A stretch of 64,000 bases of DNA, from assembly GCA_964036315.1 (NCBI GenBank), contig OZ038482.1:17848569-17912568 (forward strand), given 5' to 3'. Below, one piece after another: positions 55,540 through 64,000 of the stretch. How positions within the stretch are numbered: position 1 is the stretch's first letter; each line of letters begins with the position of its first letter. The notes under the pieces are model-generated. The model saw only the letters and a program-made list of their open reading frames with translations. It ran no database searches and was not told where the DNA came from. This DNA comes from Acanthosepion esculentum (lineage: Eukaryota > Mollusca > Cephalopoda > Sepiida > Sepiidae). The position numbers were made by a program, and so were the translations under genes.

Positions 55540-56639
55540 GTAAACATTCTTTTTATGAAACTTAAATTCATTTCTATGAAATTCATGTATTTCTTAAAAT
55601 GTTATAGTTTTCAAAACAGATTTTCATCTTTATTTACTTAAAATAATGAATAAACTTTTATTTGAAGTTTCTTGAAAAGAAGCTTTTTCACACAAAAGTT
55701 TGTATTAAAAAAAATCAAATTTAATTTCCATCAAAAATTGGATTTAATTTTAATTTGCTAATATTTTCCTTTGGCATAATTGAACTTTCCTTTGTTAAAT
55801 TATTATGACATTTAAAATATTTTAAACTTTTTTTCTCATTTATTCCTTGAAGCCAAATTGAGATGCAAGTTAAGTAGATGTGTATAAAAAAAAAAATTAA
55901 AAATAAGTATTTTTATCCCATTTTTATCTGGCATGATTAAGCTGTAGTTTTTCTCACTTTTAACATGATTTGTTTTAATATTTTTAAAATAAAACTGGTA
56001 AAACTTCATCTAATAATCTAATAAATAACTGAAAAAAAATTGATCCCTTGCAAAAAATACATATTTACAGTTGTTTTCATCCTTATAAAGATTTTAATCA
56101 TTATTAATCTTATTTTTATTTTCATGCTTTGTAACAGTTGAATCTCATACCTTATAAAATCAAGTTGGATATCAGTGCTGTTTAGCTTTCAACTTCCTAA
56201 TATTTTTAAAAATTTATTGTAAAGTTTGCTAAAGTTGCTTATATCTCTTTAAAAAACAATCAAAGGATATGTTTTTACTTTGTTGATGCACTTCTACTTT
56301 TTTTTCTTTTAACAAAAATAAAACCCTTTCTGATTATTTTTAGAAATTAAAGTTTTTAGTTGTGAGAGATTTATTTTAAACAGTAAAACTTATTAGCAAA
56401 ATTTAGTGATTAAGTCTTTTAGATAAGATTGAAGACCCTTTATTATTAAGTTGCTGTGATAATTCATATTTAATTCTTAGTAAACCTCTTAAGTATATTT
56501 AACATATTTTACATTTATTTTTTTTATTCACTGTCCTGCAGGATTAGGTACTCCTTGTACTAAAATACTAGCTGAATTACCTAAACCTTGCTGCGTATCA
56601 CACATGTTTTTGTAAGAAAATGATGGATTTTAAATTGTT

Positions 56640-57120
56640 ATAATTTGTGGAGAAAAAGGATGCATTTCAATCTTACTCAATGATCTTGCCAATGTGACCT
56701 CTATCTTCTGGCTTTTCCCATCTATATTTTGACTAGGAGTCATTCCCTTGTTTAAATTTAATTTGAATTGAAGGGGGGAAAATTCAGTGGGGGTTGTGCA
56801 AAAATAGCTTGATCTGACCCCTTTGATATGTATTTGATGCATTACTTGATTGAATAAATTGATGAGCAGATTTCAACATTGATATAACAGTTGAATTGTT
56901 ACAACTAATATGTATTGTAAGGCACTACCCACTAATTAGTGATTTCTTACTCAACTTGATGTCCATATGTCTCATTTTGATCTTGCTCATATGACCTCCA
57001 TCTTCTGGCTTTCTCCTATATTTTGTTCAAATTTAAATCAAAAGGAAAAAATTTTCAGTAGAGGGGTTTCTGCCCCCTCCTCGGGACCCCTTTGATTAAT
57101 ATGAAAAATATTTATCCAAG
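56640..57120 (+). repeat. Diverged direct duplication
   Basis: Unit 1 (about 56640-56835) and unit 2 (about 56965-57110) share, in order, GATCTTGCCAATGTGACCTC / GATCTTGCTCATATGACCTC, ATCTTCTGGCTTT, TTTAAATTTAATTTGAATTG / TTCAAATTTAAATCAAAAGG, TTCAGTGGGGG / TTCAGTAGAGGGG and GACCCCTTTGAT. Two old tandem copies of an unknown sequence. Confidence 0.75.
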
Positions 57121-57290
57121 TACCCTGGGTAATATAGTTTTAGAATATGTGGTTATAGGGGTCTCTCCAAAACCCTAAGAGGAGTTTGATAACAGACAGA
57201 GGCTACAACTTTATATATAGGTATGCAGGACTTAAACCATAATACATAGGATGCTGCCTTTCTGCTTAGAGTATTATTGTTGCAATATTT

Positions 57291-57291
<1 letters not shown>

Positions 57292-57330
<39 letters not shown>

Positions 57331-57399
57331 TCTTATTTTTTTAAGTGCATGCTGAAATTGAATTGTCAGCCCATAAATTTGTTCCATTCATTGAAAAAC

Positions 57400-57441
<42 letters not shown>

Positions 57442-57456
57442 TATATATATATATAA
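57292..57456. repeat. Two (TA)n microsatellites
   Basis: 57292-57327 and 57403-57455, separated by a 75-bp spacer with TGTCAGCCCATAAATTTG. Confidence 0.95.
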
Positions 57457-58046
57457 TTTTAAGAAGATTGCAGAATATTTAGAGAGTATCTTTTGGCTGT
57501 TAAAACTTAAAAGGTGAACAAAATATAGATTTATTTTACAATTAACAGCAAACCAGTACTAGTTGAATTTTTACAAATTATACACATTAGAAAACTAGAA
57601 ACATTTTTTATCTAACTGAAAACTTTTTATTTTTCTCTGATCTTTATTATTTTCACACCCCAATTATGTCAAGTGTATCCAATGCCAAGCAGAAAAGCAC
57701 AGTTTAGAAGTTTAAGATTTCTGATGATAACCAAAGTAAAGCAATGTCAACTGTATCTAGGTATTTACTTAAATGATTTATGTAAAGAAATTGTTGTCTT
57801 TATTATTTAAATTCTTACTAAAAAAATTTTGAATAAAAAGGATATCTAACTTTATTTCATAAGCTTTTGTATTCATTTTTCTGCTATATGTTTAATAAAT
57901 GTACTTTGTTCATTAAGTTTCCCAAACCAACTGTAGGGCCTGAAAATAATGAATTTTAATCATTGTAGGTATCGGAATCATAAATTTAGAACAGTATTGA
58001 AAATTGTATCAGAATCGGTAAAAATATTGGTATTGTCCCATCCCGA

Positions 58047-58849
58047 GTTATGAGTTTCAAGTAGTGTACAATTACAACTGAAATGAATTAACTTTCTAAA
58101 TGTTACTAGTCTTCGGTGTTCATATATTTTGTAGTTTGTACTTAATAGTAATATACTCAAAAGAAACTAGAATTCGGAAATAAGTTTTATTATCTAAGGA
58201 ATTTAAGATTCTCTACTTACAGAGATATACACAACAAAATTATCTAAGATCTTCAACTCCTTCCACAATTATTCCAATAGTTCAGTGGTACAACCCCCCC
58301 CTCAAACTATCCCAGTAAATGGAGAAAATACAAAGTATAATTTCTTGTGAGTACAGGTAGATAAACTTAATGACTTGTATTTTCTTTCTTTCAATAGTGA
58401 CCTTCATAAGTGTTTTACATTTTGTTGAGAAAGCCGCTATAGTGTACAACAATGTCTTTATTCAAATACAGTAGATCTTAAAATAAGCTTAATGATTAAG
58501 GAAAATAATGCTGATAAAGAACCTGTTCCCGCCCTGTAGGGGTAAACTGAAGATATGTTCATCATTTTCTTATAGTAATATTACTATTTTCAGAATCTAA
58601 TTCAGTAAGAAAACATTTTGCATTAATGAAGATGTTACTTGAAGACTGCCTCCCACGAAAAAAATAAAAAAAACATACTTATATGGGGGAAAAAATCTGT
58701 AGCTTGTAAATTATTTTATGCATACATAGAAATATTTTCATCTTTTAAGATTTATGATTTAAGTAAAACATGTTTACTTTAACTTGTAATGAGTTTAGGT
58801 TGGTTTAGGGTTAAGGTGAAATAGTAAGGTAAATTGGGCTCTCCTATCT
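58047..58849. other. No supported feature
   Basis: AT-rich sequence between the hAT-ended element and the next coding relic. Confidence 0.5.
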
Positions 58850-59480
58850 TTTGGGTGGCAGCCAGTTGAAGTGAAAGACATTTCTGAATTCGATACCATG
58901 GAGAAGGCAATCAGAGATCAATTCTGTCTTTCTGTACAGAAGAAAATGGTGACATACCCTGAAGGCCAAAACAATGGAGTTCAAATAACCAGCTCCGGTA
59001 AGTTGCTGATATGTGCAGTCCTTAAAATCAATGACCAGACTTTGGTGCTGAACTTGACAAAAACACAAAAATCTGAACTGCAACCTGAAAATGAACAAAT
59101 GGTCATCCACCAGAGCAACTGAAAAATACAGTGCCTGAATACTGCTCCACCTGAAAGATCTTCCCCCAACTGTTGACTCCATTACAATAGAAAGTGACAC
59201 AGACAGTACATCAAGTACATCCTCTGAAAGTGCAAAAGGTTTTGGATTTGGAGTGTCAAATGGTTCTTCTAATAGCAATGACTCAGGACCTGAACCAGAT
59301 GAGAAGTATGACTCATTGGAAAATGAGTCCTGGGAAAAAGAGATTATATCCTTATAACGGAGTACCAGAATTAAAAGGCCTGCACCCAGTTGAAATATCT
59401 GCAATTGTGATCATGAAATCAATGGGGAGTGTACAGAATAAAATGGTGACATAACCTGAAGGCCAAAATGCTTTCGTATC
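58850..59480 (+). pseudogene. Acidic Ser-rich coding relic, LTR-retroelement-like
   Basis: Plus-strand pieces: MEKAIRDQFCLSVQKKMV (58901-58950), then in another frame LKDLPPTVDSITIESDTDST and SSTSSESAKGFGFG (about 59150-59250), DSGPEPDEKYDSLENESW (59280-59333) and, after a TAA, RSTRIKRPAPS. An acidic stretch followed by RRSTRxxRPP is typical of the C-terminal end of LTR-retrotransposon polyproteins. A near-identical 45-bp block (TGGTGACATACCCTGAAGGC / TGGTGACATAACCTGAAGGC) occurs at 58945 and 59442, so part is duplicated. The family is uncertain. Confidence 0.4.
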
Positions 59481-60541
59481 ACATGCTCCTTTTGCAGAAA
59501 AAAAATGAAAGAAAAATGCTTCATCACTAAATAAGGTCAGTGAGTTCAAGTAAATTAGCTTCTGTGAACCCATTGTGGTTCATGTTTCACCGAGTGGAAT
59601 GGATTACATAGAAAAATATGCTAATCCATTTCTATGCTCCACAAAACCTGGAAAGGGTCCACCAAATTGCTATAAAAGCAATTGACTTTTCCTACAAAAG
59701 GGGGATTTTTGCAATGTGTGTGTGTGTGGGGGGAGATTTGGATTTTTATTATATAAGTATTATTTCCCAAGAAAATCATGGCATTTCATAGCTAACAACT
59801 AAAAGGAATCTTTGGAGAGTCATGGGAGAAAAGAAAAAGTAAATTAGATGCCATTTATGCAAATTACATGTTGTAGAAATCTCTCATCTCAAGCATGTTG
59901 CCCTCATTGAAGCAAGTTACTTTTCAATTCACGGATCTGTTAATCTATTCAAATAGGGGTGTGTTTTGAAAGTATTTTATTCAATAGATATTAAATAATT
60001 TTCACATAAAAAAACTATTGTCACTCATAGTTTTCTATCTTCAAAAAGAAAACACAGGGGATGGAGTTCTGAATGCACTTGTATAAAATATTTCTGGGTT
60101 AAATAATAATAGGGAGGTTTAGTTTTTTAAAAATCGTAAGTCCAAGATTGTAACTCCAAGGGTCAAAAACCACTCTCACAAGTCCAAAAGGGTCAAAAAT
60201 TCATATCACAACTCACAACACACAGTTACCTCTTCACTCATGAAGAGCTAAAAGCCATCCTGTGGTCCAAAGTAGAGTTCTTTTATTGGGGGTAATAAAG
60301 ATTGTGATTGGTCAAAACTGCTAGGGGAGCACAAACAATTACCATATTCTGAGGCCTACTAAAATTATCGACTTGGTCTTGATTCAGATTTCTTTTGTGA
60401 CAGCACAAATAACACACATTCTTTTCTGAGAATTCTTTTCTTTTTTTTTTGCTACAGTCTCCATTGTGTTTGTGCGTTTCCTGGAGGTAGGCAACTGCTA
60501 CTGGTAATATCACTATTGCTGTTCTTTTGGTTTCATTGTCA
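59481..60541. other. No firm feature; possible retroelement interior
   Basis: On the minus strand, immediately after the LTR at 60542-60990, an 89-codon frame (60552-60283) contains NGDCSKKKRKEFSEKNVCYL and CCHKRNLNQDQ, a Cys/His-containing stretch. It might be leader or gag sequence of the same LTR element, but I see no primer-binding site and cannot assign it. Confidence 0.35.
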
Positions 60542-60990
60542 TGTTGTTTCAAAAAGAAAATTAAAAAAAATTAAACTTGTAGTAGCAATAAAGGCCTGTA
60601 ATAGGTTTCTTCTGTCTCTCATCCACAACACTTGTAGCCAAATCAGTTCAAACGAAAGTCTGTTGTAACAGTCCAACAGGCAACATAGAAACGACAAAAT
60701 GGGGTCACAAATCCAACCTCCATTTCTCACCAGCAGAAATGCATGTTTGTCCACCAAGATCAGAAAAAATCCTACCCTCGTAAGCAAAAAAAAAAACGAC
60801 GGCTTTTATTCACCAAGCAATATTTCTGATTGGCCACACCATTCAGCAGAGGAAAGAACATTAGTATAGATTCTGATACTTAAAGTAGCAGATTTTTGCT
60901 AACTACTTTTCTTTATTTAATCCTCCTTCGGCAGATTGCACACAAAACACAAACTCTTTTTTGCAGTAGGTGATTATCTTTTTCACTACA
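60542..60990 (-). repeat. Solo LTR, copy 2
   Basis: Same family as 38573-39008 (shared CAACAGGCAACATAGAAAC, ACAAAATGGGGTCACA, CAGATTGCACACAAAACACA and terminal TTTTCACTACA). Flanks (TGTCA before, GGTAT after) do not match, so one end may be rearranged. Its right end coincides exactly with the left end of repeat B copy 2. Confidence 0.85.
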
Positions 60991-61370
60991 GGTATGATGA
61001 TAAACTACATCCGACAGAAAGGCCTTTGATCAGGAGGTTTTGAGGAGCCTGAAACCACCTCTTAATTACTGGTGCTCCCAGGTCCACCCTGACTCAGGGT
61101 GGTAGCACCTTTCAGGGTCCCAGCCATGGGCAAATAGTTACCCCCCCCCCAAAAAAAAAGAAAACGGGGTTAAAACACTATGAAAGTATAAAAATGTTTT
61201 AATACCAGCAGTACATTTTAGAAGAAAAAAATTATCAGCAGTACATTTTTGAAGAAAAAAATTATCAGCAATACATTTTTGGAAAAAAAAAATATTACCA
61301 GCAACAAAAATCTTGTCGGCATTAAATAACCCACTGAGGTTGATATGTCGTAAAACAAAACAAATCAAGA
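60991..61370 (-). repeat. Dispersed repeat B, copy 2, with internal 3x 39-bp expansion
   Basis: Reverse complement of 10740-11042. In addition it carries about three tandem units of roughly 35-40 bp (ATTATCAGCAGTACATTTTT-type, 61203-61300) that copy 1 lacks, and a C-run at 61140-61150. Confidence 0.85.
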
Positions 61371-61898
61371 ATATCCACCATTAAAAAATTGGATACCTAA
61401 TGAAGTTTCAAATTTTAAAATATTATCTATTTAAGGAATGTACAATTTTTCCTGTTGGAGCATCTATGAATCTATATTTGCTGGCTTGAGTTTCATACCT
61501 GAAATGTAAATAACAGTAATTTTTGAATGGATTTATTATCCAATGTTATATCTTTATTACTATAAACATTATTTTTTTATATTATAAACCGTATTTTTAG
61601 TGGGTAAACATATTTGAGAGACTATCACTTTTTTTTTTTTTTTTTTTTTCTTAAAGTGAAATTAATAACAACCTGCCTAGATTGAAAAGTCTTACTAAAG
61701 AGAGGTTGGGCTTCTAACAGGAACTGAACCCATATCCTCCTTTTCCATCAGAGAAAACAGTTTCTATAGGTGAAACATGGCTGCATTGATAGGAGAAGGC
61801 TTGAATTACCTATTTAAGGAATGCACAATTTTTCTTATTGGGACTTCTATGAATCTATACCTGCTAGCTTTAGGTTTGTACCCAAAATGTAATATATA
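61371..61898. other. AT-rich, small duplicated block
   Basis: The block AAGGAATGTACAATTTTTCCT ... ATGAATCTATATTTGCTGGC (61433-61484) recurs as AAGGAATGCACAATTTTTCT ... ATGAATCTATACCTGCTAGC (61816-61868), an imperfect direct repeat 383 bp apart. Confidence 0.6.
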
Positions 61899-63509
61899 CA
61901 GTCAACAACGAAACTATTCATCCACCCATCAATTTTGAATATTTTTATCCATTTCTCAGAATCTAATGCCTGTATGATGTTAGGTTTTTTTTATGTTAAT
62001 AAGCACAAAGAAAGAAAATATAAAATTTGATTTTCAGGACAATGTTAAATACAACAAATTTGACAGGTGAATTATGCAAAATAGGAAAAGAAAAAATTAT
62101 TAGTACAGTAGAAAATATCGCTTTAAATTGATTGATTCGTGTAAGTATTACATAATTATTTTATCGGTGAAGCCTTCTAAACTATTAATTCAGTAGAATA
62201 TTTGTGATAATTCCAGCAAAGAACATCATGTGGTGCATAGTGTCACCGCTGTTATTATTACATTAATAACATGATGGGGAAGACAATGAAGCTTGAATTG
62301 AGACAGAATTATTAACTCTTCCCCAAGTCAGGAAATAGTTACAGCACTATTTTAAACCAGTTAGCTATCCCTAGATCTACAGTACAGTTCGTTATAAAGA
62401 AGTTTAAACAGTTTAGCACGACAGAGAATTTGCCAGGGTATGGAAGAAAGCGCAAATCCTCACCGAGAACTACACGAAAACTGTGTCATGAGGTTAATAA
62501 AAACCCTAGAGTTGTTTTGAAAGACATCGCCGAATTTTGGATACGATAGCTATTAGTGTGAATACTCGTACAATTGTTTAAATAGAAATAGGTTATATGG
62601 AAACCAACCACGACAAACCCATCTTCACAAACCATGTCACATTGTTGCTTGGTTTAATTTTGCCAAAACATTCTTGGACAAAGAAAATTGCTTTCGAGAA
62701 CAAGTACTATGGAGTGATGAAACAAAAATTGAGATTTTTGCACATAATGATGTAGAGAAGATTTGGTGCAAGAAAAGTGAGGCTGTCCTCCCAAAGAATA
62801 CAGTGGTAACATTAAAACATGGAGGCGGCTCAATGATGTCTTAGGGTTGTTTTAGCTCAAGGGGGACTGAACAATTAATAGCAATAAGAGGAATAATAAA
62901 ATCTGAACACTATATCAAAATTTTTGATGAAAATCTACAACTATCAGAGCAAAATATTTATCTAAGTCGGCAATTTACTTTCTAGCAAGGTAATGATCCC
63001 AAACATACATCCAAATTCAGAAAAAGACTACAGCTCTGTCATAGCCTTCAATGAGTCCTGACTTGAATCCTATTGAAAATATATGGCAAGAATTAAAAGT
63101 TCGAATAAATCATTGGTACCAAAAAACCTTCAGGAATTAGACTGTGTAACCATTGAAGAATGGAAGAAATTCACAAAAAAGACTTGTTCAAATTTCATCA
63201 AAAACTTTAGAAAATGATTGCAGCAAATTATAAAGATGAGAGGCCATCCTATTGGCTATTAATATTGTGCCAACTGTTCAATTTTTTCTATTTTTCATAC
63301 TGTACAAATAATTTTGTCATTCCCTATTTTGCATAATTTACCTGTCAAATTTGTTGTATTTGTAATTCTTTTTTTTTTTTTTTTAAATTTTTTTTTTTTT
63401 TTTTGTATTTATTAACATGTAAAAAACCATGCATTATACGGGCATTAGTTTCGGAGAAATGGATAAAAATATTCAAAATTGATGGGTGTATGAATAATTT
63501 TGTTGTTGA

Positions 63510-63510
<1 letters not shown>
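61899..63510 (+). mobile_element. Tc1-family transposon, about 190-bp TIRs, degenerate
   Basis: TA-flanked ends CAGTCAACAACGAAACTATT (left) and GTCAACAACAAAATTATTCA (right, reverse complement). Similarity continues inward about 190 bp, including CATCAATTTTGAATATTTTT and ACAACAAATTTGACAGGT on both sides. A transposase relic of about 0.9 kb lies between. Long terminal repeats with internal similarity are typical of the IR/DR type of Tc1 elements. The right side is embedded in a TA tract. Confidence 0.9.
62300..63230 (+). pseudogene. Tc1 transposase pseudogene
   Basis: Pieces in order: LAIPRSTVQFVIKKFKQF (helix-turn-helix, 62366-62419), GYGRKRKSSPRTTRKL (GRPR-like linker and second domain), then WSDETKIEIFAHNDVEKIWC (about 62713-62772; first catalytic Asp in SDE), VVTLKHGGGSMM, SRGTEQLIAIRGIIKSEHYI, and QGNDPKHTSKFRKRL (about 62988-63032; second catalytic Asp in NDPKHTS), then [19 protein letters not shown] wording after frame change. 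At least four stops (one at the usual MVWG site) and frameshifts inactivate it. Confidence 0.85.

Positions 63511-63572
<62 letters not shown>
63511..63572. repeat. (TA)n microsatellite
   Basis: TA run of about 60 bp directly after the Tc1 right end. Confidence 0.97.
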
Positions 63573-63576
<4 letters not shown>

Positions 63577-64000
63577 CTTTTTCTTCTTATTGTTTTTTGT
63601 TTTTTTGTTTTTGGGAAAAATATCAAAACTGATTATTTATTTATATATTTATTGATATTTCTTTTTGCCTAAACTTTTTTACTAATTTTAAAAAATTCAT
63701 TACAAGCTAATTTTTCTAATTAAGGATTTTGGGCTTTGGTTTTAAAGTGTTTAATTCTGTAGAAAATTTACAGAATACACTAAGTTTTATTTACCTAAAA
63801 GAATTCTTAACATGCATTAATATTTAGTATTTAAAACAGAAGTTTGAGAAAAATAAAGCCAACAAAATCAGATAAATACGGAATGGAAAATTTTAGCAAA
63901 ATGAATAAACGAACTTACATTTTTCCTTATTTAAATGTAAATATTGCATAATGAATGGGGTAGACAAATTATTTTGCATTCTTATTTGTATCAATTTAAT
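63573..64000. other. AT-rich, no recognisable feature
   Basis: No supported feature to the end of the window. Confidence 0.5.

Larger units (their letters stand above)
54893..58046. mobile_element. 3.15-kb AT-rich element with hAT-like ends
   Basis: The ends are TAGTGATGGGATAGTTAATC (left) and, in reverse complement, TCGGGATGGGACAATACCAA (right). They are flanked by GTTATGTA (54885-54892) and GTTATGAG (58047-58054), six of eight bases equal, as an aged 8-bp hAT-type duplication. Subterminal motifs of the form TATCRGAATC recur at both ends (for example 54949, 57970, 58008). The interior has no recognisable transposase and contains a palindrome, a direct duplication and TA tracts. Confidence 0.6.

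Noticed and set aside
58844..59404. 186-codon minus-strand open frame
   Set aside because: It lies opposite the plus-strand acidic relic, and its own translation has no family resemblance; the plus strand has retroelement-like motifs. Treated as a shadow frame.

Overview
The window looks like AT-rich, non-coding nuclear DNA from a metazoan, most probably a mollusc and plausibly a coleoid cephalopod. This is inferred from the repeat mix: a Penelope-like element, RTE/jockey-type LINE tails, tRNA-derived SINEs, mariner/Tc1/hAT/piggyBac-type DNA elements, and many TA, CA and polypyrimidine satellites. I see no bacterial features and no convincing intact host protein gene. Every coding segment I can recognise is a broken piece of a transposable element.

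Layout. 0-5.8 kb: dispersed AT-rich repeat A, two SINEs, and a fold-back mariner made of two outward-facing 5' halves. 5.8-9.4 kb: a LINE reverse transcriptase remnant, then the best-preserved element, a Penelope-like retroelement (RT plus degenerate GIY-YIG domain) with a hammerhead-ribozyme-like motif at its 3' end, then the tail of a second such element. 9.4-16.6 kb: dispersed repeats C, D and B, LTR-like and LINE remnants, a 5'-truncated Gypsy-type pol pseudogene and a second copy of repeat A. 18-25.5 kb: a Ser-tRNA-like relic, two fold-back elements, LINE 3' ends and a MADE1-like mariner MITE. 25.5-32.3 kb: three large pyrimidine-rich satellites, with a solo LTR and a 5S rRNA pseudogene between them. 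32.3-39.5 kb: mariner and hAT pseudogenes, a SINE whose tail has expanded into a 12-bp minisatellite, and a mariner interrupted by a solo LTR. 41.5-53 kb: a LINE/SINE pair, repeat A copy 3, a piggyBac-like MITE, a divergent RT fragment, a fourth pyrimidine-rich minisatellite (50.1-51.4 kb), a palindromic SINE tail, and LINE RT and mariner MITE debris. 54.9-58.0 kb: a 3.15-kb AT-rich unit with hAT-like ends. 58.8-63.6 kb: an LTR-retroelement-like acidic coding relic, a second copy of the solo LTR abutting repeat B, and a Tc1-family element with about 190-bp terminal inverted repeats.

The elements do not form a pathway. The window is a record of successive insertions (LTR into mariner, insert within LINE) and of tandem-repeat growth seeded by element tails. 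The observations most worth checking are the hammerhead-like motif, the 13-bp satellite whose variant unit carries an exact 4-bp inversion, the SINE-to-minisatellite transition, the SINE copies with inverted tails, and the 3.15-kb hAT-ended element.
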